Assembly (NCBI RefSeq): GCF_000787695.1
Contig: NZ_BBPH01000075.1
Coordinates: 1 to 43,590 of the forward strand
DNA: 43,590 nucleotides
Reading direction: 5' to 3'
From: Paracoccus sp. PAMC 22219
Lineage (GTDB): Bacteria > Pseudomonadota > Alphaproteobacteria > Rhodobacterales > Rhodobacteraceae
The notes under the pieces were generated by a model. That model made no database searches and was not told the origin of the DNA. It worked only from the letters and a program-made list of their open reading frames with translations. Positions within the stretch are counted from its first letter, which is position 1. Each line of letters opens with the position of its first letter. Below are positions 17,555-26,037 of this stretch, in pieces. The position numbers and the translations under genes are program-made.

Positions 17555-18088
17555 GTGCAGCGCCTGTCCGGCCTGATCCTGCGGCTTCTGGACATCATCC
17601 TGGCGTTGCTGCTGGCGGCGATGGCGATGATGGTCTTTGTGAACGTCGTCATGCGCTATACGATGAACAGCGGCCTGCCCCTGTCCGACGAGCTGTCGCG
17701 GTTCGCCTTTGTCTGGCTGACCTTCATCGGCGCGGTCGTGGTCCACCACCACCGCCAGCACATGGGGATGGAGACCGCGGTCGCCCTGTTCGGCCGCCGC
17801 GGCCGGATGGTGCTGATGGGGGTGTCGGACCTGGCGATCCTAGGCTGCGCGGGCATCCTGATGCACGGCACCTGGAAACAGCTGCCCATCAACGCCAGCA
17901 TGAGCGCGCCCGTCTCGGGCCTGTCGATGGCCTGGGTCTATGGCATCGGGCTGTTCACCGGGGCGGGCATCATCCTGATCACGCTGGAACGGCTGGCGCG
18001 CCTGTTCACGGGCCGCATGACGGATGCCGAACTGGCCCGGTTCGGCGGAGAGATGGACGACGCCCCCGGTCAAGGACATCGCGAATGA
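17555..18088 (+). CDS. TRAP transporter small membrane subunit (DctQ type)
   Basis: This is a 177-residue DctQ-family protein with four membrane helices, the small integral subunit of a TRAP transporter. The region ELSRFAFVWLTFIGAVV is typical. The GTG at 17555 follows the xylX stop by two bases and has GGGGCAGG upstream; the next gene overlaps by ATGA at 18085-18088. It pairs with the large subunit and the periplasmic receptor that follow. The operon context with xylD and xylX suggests pentonate import, which is inference since TRAP substrates cannot be read from this subunit. Confidence 0.92.
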   Translation: MQRLSGLILRLLDIILALLLAAMAMMVFVNVVMRYTMNSGLPLSDELSRFAFVWLTFIGAVVVHHHRQHMGMETAVALFGRRGRMVLMGVSDLAILGCAGILMHGTWKQLPINASMSAPVSGLSMAWVYGIGLFTGAGIILITLERLARLFTGRMTDAELARFGGEMDDAPGQGHRE

Positions 18089-19362
18089 CGCTGCTGGTCT
18101 TCATCGCGTCGCTGATCGGCGCCATGGTCGTGGGCATCCCCGTGGCCTTCGCGCTGATCGTCACGGGCGTCGTGCTGATGACGTATATGGGGATGTTCAA
18201 CACCCAGATCATCGCGCAGAACATGCTGATCGGCGCGGACACGTTCACCCTGCTGGCCATCCCCTTCTTCATCCTGGCCGGAGAGCTGATGAACGCCGGC
18301 GGCCTGTCGCGCCGGATCATCGATTTCGCGATCACCTTCGTGGGCCACATCCGCGGCGGGCTGGGCCTGGTGGCGATCATCGCGGCGGTGATCATGGCCT
18401 CGATCTCGGGGTCGGCGGCGGCGGATTCGGCGGCGCTGGCGGCGATCCTGATCCCGATGATGGCGCGGGCGGGCTATAACGTGCCGCGGTCGGCGGGGCT
18501 GATCGCGGCGGGGGGCGTCATCGCGCCGGTCATCCCGCCGTCGATGGCGTTCATCATCTTTGGCGTGGCGGCAAACGTGTCGATCAGCCAGCTGTTCATG
18601 GCCGGGATCGTGCCGGGGCTGCTGATGGGGATCTCGCTGGTCATCACCTGGCTGATCGTCGCGGGCAAGGACAACGTGGCCACCCTGCCCCGCGCGCCCT
18701 GGTCCGAACGCCGCGCGGCGATCGGGCGGGCGGTCTGGGCGCTTGGCATGCCGATCATCATCCTGGGCGGCATCCGCATGGGCGTCGTGACACCCACCGA
18801 GGCCGCCGTCATCGCCGCCTTCTATGCGCTGTTCGTGGGCATGGTGGTCTATCGCGAGCTGCGGATCGCGGACCTGCCCGGCGTGCTGATTTCCGCGGCG
18901 CGGACGACGGCCGCGATCATGTTCCTGGTCTGCGCGGCGCTGGTGTCGGCCTGGCTGATCACCGCCGCCAACATCCCCGGAGAGCTGGCCCGCTGGATCG
19001 CCCCGCTGATCGAGAACCCGCGCCTGCTGATGCTGGTCATCATGGTCCTGATCCTGGTCGTGGGCACCGCGCTGGACCTGACCCCCACGATCCTGATCCT
19101 GACCCCGGTCCTGATGCCCATCGTCAAGCAGGCCGGAATCGATCCGGTCTATTTCGGGGTCATGTTCGTCATGAACTGCTGCATCGGGCTGCTGACGCCG
19201 CCGGTGGGCGTCGTGCTGAACGTCGTCAGCGGCGTCGGGCGCGTGCCCCTGGGCAAGGTCATCCGCGGGGTCTGGCCGTTCATTCTGGCACAGCTGGCCG
19301 TGATCCTGCTGCTGGTCGCGTTCCCCGGCATCGTCATCGTGCCGGCCCGCTGGTTTCACTGA
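18085..19362 (+). CDS. TRAP transporter large permease (DctM type)
   Basis: This is a 425-residue DctM-family membrane protein with about twelve hydrophobic helices. It is the sodium-coupled transport subunit of a TRAP system. Typical stretches are TLLAIPFFILAGELMNAGG, MASISGSAAADSAALAAIL and GLLTPPVGVVLNV. It overlaps the small subunit by four bases and is followed after 24 bases by the receptor gene. The three TRAP genes are complete and intact. Confidence 0.95.
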   Translation: MTLLVFIASLIGAMVVGIPVAFALIVTGVVLMTYMGMFNTQIIAQNMLIGADTFTLLAIPFFILAGELMNAGGLSRRIIDFAITFVGHIRGGLGLVAIIAAVIMASISGSAAADSAALAAILIPMMARAGYNVPRSAGLIAAGGVIAPVIPPSMAFIIFGVAANVSISQLFMAGIVPGLLMGISLVITWLIVAGKDNVATLPRAPWSERRAAIGRAVWALGMPIIILGGIRMGVVTPTEAAVIAAFYALFVGMVVYRELRIADLPGVLISAARTTAAIMFLVCAALVSAWLITAANIPGELARWIAPLIENPRLLMLVIMVLILVVGTALDLTPTILILTPVLMPIVKQAGIDPVYFGVMFVMNCCIGLLTPPVGVVLNVVSGVGRVPLGKVIRGVWPFILAQLAVILLLVAFPGIVIVPARWFH

Positions 19363-19386
19363 CACCACGTCAAACGGGAGGAAGAC

Positions 19387-20397
19387 ATGACACAGACCCT
19401 TTGGAAGGCCGCGCTGTGCGCGACGACCGCACTGGCCCTGGCGGCACCCGCCATGGCCCAGTTCCAGGACCGCACGTTCCGCGTCTCGAACGGCATCAAC
19501 GAGGATCACCCGGTCGCCACCGGCATGGCCGCGATGCAGGAATGCCTGGACGAACAGACCGGGGGCACCATGCAGATGCAGGGGTTCTGGGGCGGCGCGC
19601 TTGGCGGCGACCTGCAGGCGACGCAGGCGGTCCGGTCCGGCCTGCAGGAGGCCGTGGTCACCTCGTCATCGCCGCTGGTCGGGCTGGTGCCCGCCCTGGG
19701 CGTGTTCGACCTGCCCTTTCTGTTCCGCACCCCCGAGGAGGCCTATGCCGTCATGGACGGCGAATTTGGCCAGACGCTGAACGGCCTTCTGGACAAGGTC
19801 GGGCTGGTCAACCTGGGCTATTGGGAAAACGGCTTTCGCAACATGTCGAACTCGCAGCGTCCCATCGAGACCTGGGAGGATTTCGAGGGCATGAAGGTCC
19901 GGGTGATGCAGAACAACATCTTCCTGGACACGTTCTCGAACTTCGGCGCGAACGCGACGCCGATGTCGTTCGGAGAGGTGTTTTCCGCCTTGGAGACCAA
20001 GGCGATCGACGCCCAGGAAAACCCCTATGTGACCATCGACACCTCGCGCTTCTACGAGGTTCAGTCCTATATTAGCGAGACGCGGCACGCCTACACGCCG
20101 TTCCTGTTCCTGTTCTCCAAGGCGATCTTCAACAGCTATTCCCCCGAGGAACAGCAGGCGCTGCGCGATTGCACCATCGTCGGGCGCGATGTCGAACGCA
20201 GCGCCATCCAGGAGCTGAACCTGCAATCGCTGGCCAAGATGGAGGAGGCCGGCCTGCAGTTCAACACGCTCAGCACCGCCGCGCAGGAGGAGATGCTGGA
20301 GAAATCGCAGGTCGTCTATGACACCCACCGCGCCGCCATCGGAGAAGAGATCGTGGACCAGGTCCAGCAGATCCTGTCCGACATGCGCGGCCAATAG
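19387..20397 (+). CDS. TRAP transporter solute receptor (DctP type)
   Basis: This is a 336-residue periplasmic receptor of the DctP family, with a signal peptide over about residues 1-24 ending APAMAQ. A strong ribosome site (GGGAGGAAG) fixes the ATG. The motif MKVRVMQN carries the arginine that normally binds the ligand carboxylate. This fits an acid such as xylonate, which the neighbouring dehydratases would consume. It is the last clear TRAP gene; an EamA transporter gene follows after 20 bases in the same direction. Confidence 0.93.
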   Translation: MTQTLWKAALCATTALALAAPAMAQFQDRTFRVSNGINEDHPVATGMAAMQECLDEQTGGTMQMQGFWGGALGGDLQATQAVRSGLQEAVVTSSSPLVGLVPALGVFDLPFLFRTPEEAYAVMDGEFGQTLNGLLDKVGLVNLGYWENGFRNMSNSQRPIETWEDFEGMKVRVMQNNIFLDTFSNFGANATPMSFGEVFSALETKAIDAQENPYVTIDTSRFYEVQSYISETRHAYTPFLFLFSKAIFNSYSPEEQQALRDCTIVGRDVERSAIQELNLQSLAKMEEAGLQFNTLSTAAQEEMLEKSQVVYDTHRAAIGEEIVDQVQQILSDMRGQ

Positions 20398-20417
20398 GGC
20401 ACGGGGGGCCGCGTCGG

Positions 20418-21305
20418 GTGACCGCGCGGCCCTGGTTCGGCATGGGGCGGACGATCAGCGCGAATGCGGCCGGGGCGTTGCTGATGCTGGCCGGGATGGC
20501 AGCCTTTGCCGCCAATGACGCGATCGGCAAGTGGCTGGTTGCGGATTACGGCGTGGCGCAGGTGATCGTGCTGCGATCCGTGGCGGCGCTGGTGCTGATG
20601 GTGCCGCTGATCCTGCGGGGCGGGCGGGTGCTGGCCCGCATCCGTGCCGCACCCCGTCCCGGCCTGCAGGCCCTGCGCGCCATCGCCGCCACGGCCGAGG
20701 TCTTCTGTTTCTATCTTGCGGTCTTTCACATGCCCCTGGCGGACGTGATGGCCTTCTGGATGGCCGCACCGATCTATGTGGTGGCGATCTCGCCGCTGAT
20801 CCTGGGGGAACGGGTCGGCGGTCGCACCTGGGCGGCGGTGGCGGTCGGGTTCCTGGGGGTGCTGGTCCTGCTGGCGCCGTCGCTGCAGGTGTCGGGGCCG
20901 GGGGTGATCTTTGCCCTGCTGGGCACGGCGGCCTTTGCGGCGATCATGATCCTGGGGCGGTCGCTGCGCGCGACGCCGGATCGCGACCTGGTGCTGTTCC
21001 AGCTGATCGCGGCGCTGATCGGGGGGCTGATCGTGGCGCCGTTCGACTGGCAACCCATCCGGGGCGCGTCCGACCTGTCGCTGTTGTTCCTGCTGGGTAT
21101 CGTGGCCACCGCGGCGCATATGCTGGTGACCCGCGCGCTGAAGCTGGCGGATGCCGCGGTCGTGGCGCCGCTGCAATATTCGCTGCTGGTCTGGGGGGTT
21201 CTGTTCGGATTTCTGGTCTTTGGTGACGTGCCCGCCGGTGGCATGCTGGCGGGCGCGGCGCTGATCATCGGATCGGGCCTGATCGTGCTGCGCCGCAGGC
21301 GATGA
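20418..21305 (+). CDS. EamA/DMT-family transporter
   Basis: This is a 295-residue membrane protein of the drug/metabolite transporter superfamily with ten predicted helices arranged as two EamA repeats. Examples are LMLAGMAAFAANDAIGKWL at the start and VVAPLQYSLLVWGVLFGFLVF in the second half. The GTG at 20418 has GGGGGG about nine bases upstream; ATG 20442 is an alternative. It begins 20 bases after the TRAP receptor and so probably belongs to the same transcript, perhaps as an exporter of an overflow metabolite. The substrate is unknown. A bidirectional hairpin terminator overlaps its stop codon. Confidence 0.85.
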   Translation: MTARPWFGMGRTISANAAGALLMLAGMAAFAANDAIGKWLVADYGVAQVIVLRSVAALVLMVPLILRGGRVLARIRAAPRPGLQALRAIAATAEVFCFYLAVFHMPLADVMAFWMAAPIYVVAISPLILGERVGGRTWAAVAVGFLGVLVLLAPSLQVSGPGVIFALLGTAAFAAIMILGRSLRATPDRDLVLFQLIAALIGGLIVAPFDWQPIRGASDLSLLFLLGIVATAAHMLVTRALKLADAAVVAPLQYSLLVWGVLFGFLVFGDVPAGGMLAGAALIIGSGLIVLRRRR

Positions 21306-21328
21306 CCGCGCCCAAAACGGGCGCGGTC
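21304..21328. terminator. Bidirectional hairpin between EamA and PfpI genes
   Basis: A perfect 10-bp stem GACCGCGCCC/GGGCGCGGTC with a 5-base AAAAC loop lies between the convergent genes ending at 21305 and 21335. There is no long U-tract, but its position is right for a shared terminator. Confidence 0.75.
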
Positions 21329-21334
21329 GCTCTA

Positions 21335-21904
21335 TCAGGCGCTGCGGGTCTGGGCGTCGTGGCGGCCCTCTCCGAATTCCTCGATCAGCTTGGCGCAGAA
21401 TGCCGGCAGGTCGTCGGGGTTGCGGCTGGTGACCAGACCGCTGTCGGTCATGACCTCCTTGTCGACCCAGGTGGCGCCGGCATTGGTGATGTCGGTCCTG
21501 AGGCTGGGATAGGACGTGATCGTCCGCCCCTTCAGCACCCCTGCCTCGATCAAGACCCACGGGGCGTGGCAGATCGCGCCGACCGGCTTGCCCTGCGCAA
21601 AGAAGTCATGGACGAAGGCCACGACATCCTTGTCCGCGCGCAGGGTGTCGGCACCCACGGTCCCGCCCGGAATGACCAGCCCGTCGAAATCATCGGCCGA
21701 AACCGATCCCACGGCGCTGTCGACCGGATGATCCGATCCCGGGTCGAGATCGCCGTTCACCGTCTTGGCCGTGCCGGTCTTGGTGCTGACCACGGTGACC
21801 GTCGCCCCTGCATCGCGCAGCGCCGCCAGGGGCTGGGCAAACTCCGGCTCTTCGGTGCCACGGGGGGAGATCAGGATGGCGATGTTCTTTCCGTCCAGTT
21901 TCAT
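21335..21904 (-). CDS. PfpI/DJ-1 family protein
   Basis: This is a 189-residue protein of the DJ-1/PfpI family (YhbO/YraA type), which in studied members acts in stress protection and possibly as a deglycase. The nucleophile elbow is GAICHAPW with the cysteine near residue 111, preceded by LVIPGG. AAAGGAAC precedes the ATG. A GGAAC/CGTT pair lies 38-64 bases upstream but with an 18-base spacer, so an EcfG promoter is only a suggestion. The neighbours to the right (SDR, GH15, DUF3072) also look stress-related. Confidence 0.88.
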   Translation of the reverse strand: MKLDGKNIAILISPRGTEEPEFAQPLAALRDAGATVTVVSTKTGTAKTVNGDLDPGSDHPVDSAVGSVSADDFDGLVIPGGTVGADTLRADKDVVAFVHDFFAQGKPVGAICHAPWVLIEAGVLKGRTITSYPSLRTDITNAGATWVDKEVMTDSGLVTSRNPDDLPAFCAKLIEEFGEGRHDAQTRSA

Positions 21905-22016
21905 GGGACGTTCCTTTCAGCAGCAATTCGTTCGCGGGTGAAACGCAGGCCCCCGGGGGCGCGGTTCCTGCGCGCCGACCGGATGGCGCGCAAGCTGCGG
22001 GGCTGCCTGTAAACTT

Positions 22017-23816
22017 TCAGGACGCGCCCCGCGACAGGGCCAGGCTGGCCTGCAACGCCGCCAGATGGCTGAGGCCCTGGGGCATGTTGCCCAGCCATTC
22101 GCCGCTGTCCGGGTCGATCATCTCGGGCAAAATGCCCGGCGCGTCGCCGATGCGTGTGCGCAGCCCCGACATCAGGGCCTCCGCCTTGTCGCGCTGGTCC
22201 AGCAGGACACGCGCCTCGACCATCCAGAAGGAACAGGCCAGAAAGCACCCCTCCTCGGCGTCCATCCCGGTGTAGCGGTAATGCAGATGCCCGCCCGCGC
22301 CCAGCTGCGCATCGATCGCGTCCAGCGTGCTGCGCAACCGGTCGTGGCCGTCGTAATCGAACCGCACCGCCAGGATCAGCGCCGCGTCCAGCCGCGTGGT
22401 GCCGGGATGCATGACATAGGCGCCCATCCCCTTGTCCCAGCAATGCGCGTCGATCCAGGCGGCGATGCGGGCGCGCTCGCGGCTCCAGCGATCGCGGCAG
22501 GTGGTGGGCAGTTGGCCTGCATCGGCCAGTTCGACCGCGCGGTTCAGGGCCTGCCAGCAGCTGATCTTGGACATCGTGTAATGCTCCAGCTCGGGCAATT
22601 CCCAGATGCCGCTGTCCTTCTGCTTCCAGCGGTCGGCGCATTCATCGGCCAGGTGCGACAGGGTCTCGGCGCTGCGGGCGTCGATCAGGCCGCCCGCGCG
22701 GACGAATGCCGACACCGTCTCGAAGATGTCGCCATAGATGCCGTGCTGATGCTGGCGCGCCGCGCGGTTGCCCGACAGGACCGGGCGCGATCCGCGATAG
22801 CCGGGAACGGGGATCTCCTCCATGTCCTCCTCGACGCCGCCGTCCAGCGAAAAGCAGACCTTGGCGCCATGCGCGCACAGCTGGTTCAGCAGCCAGGTCA
22901 GCGCGGCCTTGGCCTCGGCCATGATCCCCAGATGCAGGAAGGATTCGATGACGTAGCCCGCGTCCCGCACCCAGGCAAAGCGATAGTCATAGTTCTTGTC
23001 GCCCCCGATCCGTTCGGGCAGCGAGGTCGTCGCCGCCGCCGCGATCGCCCCACTGGGTGCATAAAGCAGCAGCTTCAGCGCCAGCGCCTGCCGCAACAGG
23101 AAGTCGCGGTCGGGCAGGTCCCGCGCGATCAGCGCGCACCAGTCGCGCCATTCCTGGTCGGACAGATCGATGCGGGCGTCGATATCGGCCAAGGGCGGCA
23201 CGACCATCGGCTCGTTCGCGCCGGCGACGATGGCGATGACCTCGGACTGGCCTTCGGTCAGGCACAGCTGCGCCTCGACCCGGTCGTCGCCGCGATGGTC
23301 GATCCGCAGCTGTTCGCCGTGCAGGAACAGGCCCAGCACCGATCCGACATGGAACGTCTCGTACGGGCCGCGCTTGGCCATATAGGGGCTGCGCTTGCCC
23401 GACCGGTGCCCCAGCTGCAGGACGATGTCGAACCCCATCCGCCCTTCCAGCACCTGGATGCGCCGTGCCAACTCCGCCCAAGGCAGGCGCCCCGCGGTAG
23501 AACTGTTCAGGCTTTCGGTCAACACCGCCACGCCGTCATCGGTCTGAAACCGCGTCTCAAGCACGTTGCTGTCGGGGCGATAGCGGCGGGTGGCGGTGAA
23601 CGCCCCCTGCGGGGTGATCGTGAAATGGCCGCCCTGTGCGCCATTCTCCAACGGGTCGTGGCCGGTCAGCAGGCGATCGAACAGCGGCGGGCTGTCCATG
23701 TTCGGCACGCACCACCAGTCGATGCCCCCGTCCGCACCCGACAACGCCGCGCCTCGGCCGTCGCCAAGGGCCGCATAGTCCGACAACGGCAGATAGCCCG
23801 CAGCGTCGCGCGGCAT
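22017..23816 (-). CDS. Glycoside hydrolase family 15 protein (trehalase/glucoamylase type)
   Basis: This is a 599-residue GH15 protein. The N-terminal trehalase-like domain has YLPLSDYAALGDGRGAALS and DGGIDWWCVPNMDSP. The (alpha/alpha)6 catalytic domain has YDYRFAWVRDAGYVIESFL, DSGIWELPE with the probable general acid, and EEGCFLACSFWMVEA with the probable base. Bacterial members act on trehalose or short glucans; the substrate is not known here. Its ATG overlaps the stop of the SDR gene by one base (TGATG), so the two are coupled and probably use the EcfG-type promoter at 24631-24655. Glycogen and trehalose genes lie at the right end of the window. Confidence 0.88.
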   Translation of the reverse strand: MPRDAAGYLPLSDYAALGDGRGAALSGADGGIDWWCVPNMDSPPLFDRLLTGHDPLENGAQGGHFTITPQGAFTATRRYRPDSNVLETRFQTDDGVAVLTESLNSSTAGRLPWAELARRIQVLEGRMGFDIVLQLGHRSGKRSPYMAKRGPYETFHVGSVLGLFLHGEQLRIDHRGDDRVEAQLCLTEGQSEVIAIVAGANEPMVVPPLADIDARIDLSDQEWRDWCALIARDLPDRDFLLRQALALKLLLYAPSGAIAAAATTSLPERIGGDKNYDYRFAWVRDAGYVIESFLHLGIMAEAKAALTWLLNQLCAHGAKVCFSLDGGVEEDMEEIPVPGYRGSRPVLSGNRAARQHQHGIYGDIFETVSAFVRAGGLIDARSAETLSHLADECADRWKQKDSGIWELPELEHYTMSKISCWQALNRAVELADAGQLPTTCRDRWSRERARIAAWIDAHCWDKGMGAYVMHPGTTRLDAALILAVRFDYDGHDRLRSTLDAIDAQLGAGGHLHYRYTGMDAEEGCFLACSFWMVEARVLLDQRDKAEALMSGLRTRIGDAPGILPEMIDPDSGEWLGNMPQGLSHLAALQASLALSRGAS

Positions 23817-24595
23817 CAGGCCCCCTGCCCCAGATTGATCGACAGTCCGCCATCGATGAAGAAGCTTTGCCCGGTCACATAGCCCGCCGCGTCCGACGCC
23901 AGAAAGGCGATCAGGTCCGCGACCTCGTGCGGCTCTCCGGCGCGGCCAAGCGGGATGTTCTTTTCCATCTTCCGGCGCAGGTCGGCATCGTCCTTGGCCG
24001 CCTGATTGATCGGGGTCAGGATCATGCCGGGCGCCACGTTGTTCACGGTGATCGCGTCGCCTGCCAGTTCCAGCGCCAGCGTCCTGGTCAGCATCCGCAG
24101 CCCGCCCTTGGCCGCGTCATAGGCTGCCGATCCGATGCGCGGCGTATCCTCGTGGATCGAGCTGACATTGATGATCCGACCGCCGTTGCCGGCCTTGATG
24201 GCGCGGGTGGCAAAGGCGCGGCACAGCATGAACGGGCCGGTCAGGTCCGTGGCGATCGTCTTCAGCCAGTCGTCATCCGTCATGCGCGATGCGGGCGTGC
24301 CGCTGGCGTCGATGCCCGCGTTGTTGATCAGCACGCGGGCGGCGATGCCCTGATCATCCAGATCCGCGAACAGCGCCTCGATCTCGTCCGGCACGCTCTG
24401 ATCGCAATGCGCATAGCGCGCATGGCGCCCTGTTTCCTTGACCTTGGCGACCGTTTCCGCGGCACCGTCCTCGTCCGAACGATAGGTGATCAACAGGTCG
24501 TGCCCCGCCTTGGCCAGCGCTATGGCGGTGGCCCGTCCGATGCCGGAATCGGCGCCGGTCACGATGGCAAGGGGAGTGTGCAATTTGTCTGGCAT
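23816..24595 (-). CDS. Short-chain dehydrogenase/reductase
   Basis: This is a 259-residue SDR. The nucleotide motif TGADSGIGRA is near residue 12, followed by NNAG, the serine in INVSSIHED and the catalytic YDAAKGG. FFIDGGLSINLGQGA forms the C-terminus. The start at 24595 is chosen because the Rossmann strand begins eight residues later and because an exact EcfG-type promoter lies 36-60 bases upstream. It is the first gene of a two-gene transcript with the GH15 gene. The substrate is unknown; glucose-1-dehydrogenase-like members are common in this branch. Confidence 0.88.
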   Translation of the reverse strand: MPDKLHTPLAIVTGADSGIGRATAIALAKAGHDLLITYRSDEDGAAETVAKVKETGRHARYAHCDQSVPDEIEALFADLDDQGIAARVLINNAGIDASGTPASRMTDDDWLKTIATDLTGPFMLCRAFATRAIKAGNGGRIINVSSIHEDTPRIGSAAYDAAKGGLRMLTRTLALELAGDAITVNNVAPGMILTPINQAAKDDADLRRKMEKNIPLGRAGEPHEVADLIAFLASDAAGYVTGQSFFIDGGLSINLGQGA

Positions 24596-24630
24596 GGAAT
24601 TCGGGTCCGAATGGCTTTGGTTCGGGGGCC

Positions 24631-24655
24631 AACGCCCGTCTCTGAGCGTCGTTCC
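24631..24655 (-). promoter_or_regulatory. EcfG-type general stress promoter of SDR-GH15
   Basis: Read on the minus strand, GGAAC and CGTT are spaced by exactly 16 bases. This matches the promoter used by the alphaproteobacterial general stress sigma factor EcfG. The -10 element lies 36 bases upstream of the SDR start codon, a normal distance. Confidence 0.75.
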
Positions 24656-24699
24656 GCACCGCGGCAACCGGTCCCGATATTCCGGGTCACCGTCCGGCG

Positions 24700-25548
24700 T
24701 CAGCGCCGCAACGTATCCCCATCCAGCGCGGCAAGGAAATTGCCGATCTCGCGCATGCGGTTGGCGGTGTCCGTCACCTGATCATCCACGCCCAATTGCC
24801 ACGCCAGATCGCGGCGGGAGGGGTCGTCGCTCAGCGCCTGCAACTTGTCGGCGTGATCCTCGACGGCCTTGATGCTGGCGGCCAGCCCCTCGTCGACAAG
24901 GTCCGATGCCTGCCGTCGCAGCGAGGCCGCGACTTCGGCCAAGCTGATTTCCGGGTGGTACTGCACGCCCCAGAAGACGCCGTTGCCGTGCCGGATCTCC
25001 GCCGCCTCGACCGGCGTGTCGGCGTTGCGGGCCAGCACCCGCGCCATGGGCGGCAGGGCGGTGACGACGCTGGAATGCATCGCGGGGGCGGTCCAGACGG
25101 GCGGGCGCCCGGCCAGCATCGGGTGACCCCTGCCGTCATCGGTGGTCATGATGTTGCGGGCCAGCGCCGCCTCGATGCCCGGCTGTCGCGGACCGGTCGT
25201 GCCACCGGCGGCCACCGCGGCGATCTGCAGCCCCGCGCAGGACCCGAAGGACGGCGTTCCGGAATCAAAGACAAGGCGCATGAACGACGCAGCCCTGCGA
25301 GTCTCGTCACTGTCATGATGCATCTGGATCGGCGAGCCGGGAAAGACGATGCCGTCGAACCGCCCCAGATCACGCAGCGACATCTGCGATCCGCCATCGA
25401 CGCAAGAGATCGAATCGATCTCAAGATCGTCCCGCAAGACCTTGAGCGCAATGGCATAGCTTTCGTGGGATGCGGTATCGGCATAGCGGCGCCGTTCGGC
25501 ACGTTGGTCCTTGGTCTCGCTGGCGACGACCAGAATGCGAAGGGGCAC
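24700..25548 (-). CDS. Class I glutamine amidotransferase-like protein
   Basis: This is a 282-residue protein with a class I glutamine amidotransferase fold. The nucleophile cysteine is in FGSCAGLQIAA and the His-Glu pair in QYHPEIS; the oxyanion strand reads GIVFPGSP. It resembles the stand-alone GMP-synthase-like amidotransferases of unknown substrate, with an extra C-terminal helical region of about 70 residues. The start is a GTG with no strong ribosome site. A near-match EcfG promoter (TGAAC-N16-CGTT) lies upstream at 25584-25608. The physiological role is not known. Confidence 0.8.
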   Translation of the reverse strand: MPLRILVVASETKDQRAERRRYADTASHESYAIALKVLRDDLEIDSISCVDGGSQMSLRDLGRFDGIVFPGSPIQMHHDSDETRRAASFMRLVFDSGTPSFGSCAGLQIAAVAAGGTTGPRQPGIEAALARNIMTTDDGRGHPMLAGRPPVWTAPAMHSSVVTALPPMARVLARNADTPVEAAEIRHGNGVFWGVQYHPEISLAEVAASLRRQASDLVDEGLAASIKAVEDHADKLQALSDDPSRRDLAWQLGVDDQVTDTANRMREIGNFLAALDGDTLRR

Positions 25549-25579
25549 TGAAAAGTCCGATCAGAAGGGGAAGGTCAGC

Positions 25580-25622
25580 CACGAACGCGACGGGGCCCCG
25601 GTTGTTCACACACGAACGCGAC
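25580..25622. repeat. Direct repeat CACGAACGCGAC upstream of the amidotransferase gene
   Basis: The 12-base sequence CACGAACGCGAC occurs at 25580-25591 and again at 25611-25622, 31 bases apart start to start, about three helical turns. It lies in the upstream region of the amidotransferase gene. The first copy overlaps the possible -10 CGTT of an EcfG-like promoter. It may be a regulator site. Confidence 0.5.
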
Positions 25623-25667
25623 AGGCCGGGTCAGGCTGCGGGCCGCCGTCGGGCCCGCAGCGCAATG

Positions 25668-25886
25668 TCATTCCAGATCCAGCTTGGCCTTCAGCGCGTC
25701 GATGCGGGTCGACGCCTCGGCCTTGCTGATGCTTTCGTCATAGGCGTCCGGCTGATGCGCCTGCTCGCTCAGCGTCTTGAGATACGAAGCCTGCGCGCCG
25801 GTCATCGGGTCGTCGCCGCTGACCCAGGTCGAGGGGTCTTTTTCAGCATTGTCGACGGGATTGGATTTCGGGTCGGTATCGTCCAT
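25668..25886 (-). CDS. Small DUF3072 protein
   Basis: This is a 72-residue soluble acidic protein with the DUF3072 signature DDPMTGAQASYLKTLSEQA followed by SKAEASTRID. The function is unknown. The ATG at 25886 is preceded by AAAGG and gives a protein of normal family length. An exact GGAAC-N16-CGTT promoter lies 32-56 bases upstream, so it is probably a member of the general stress regulon. Confidence 0.85.
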   Translation of the reverse strand: MDDTDPKSNPVDNAEKDPSTWVSGDDPMTGAQASYLKTLSEQAHQPDAYDESISKAEASTRIDALKAKLDLE

Positions 25887-25917
25887 GGGGAACAGCCTTT
25901 CATGTTTCAGCATGGTT

Positions 25918-25942
25918 AACGCGACAGCCATGTTCCGGTTCC
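25918..25942 (-). promoter_or_regulatory. EcfG-type general stress promoter of the DUF3072 gene
   Basis: On the minus strand GGAAC and CGTT are exactly 16 bases apart, matching the EcfG promoter form. The -10 element is 32 bases upstream of the DUF3072 start. This is the second exact match within 1.3 kb. Confidence 0.75.
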
Positions 25943-26037
25943 GTTCCCGCCGCGACCGTGGCGTGCGACCGCAATGGGTTTGCGCACCGGGTCCGGGACG
26001 CCTATGCGCAGGGGACAGGACAGCCGCGGGGACGACG

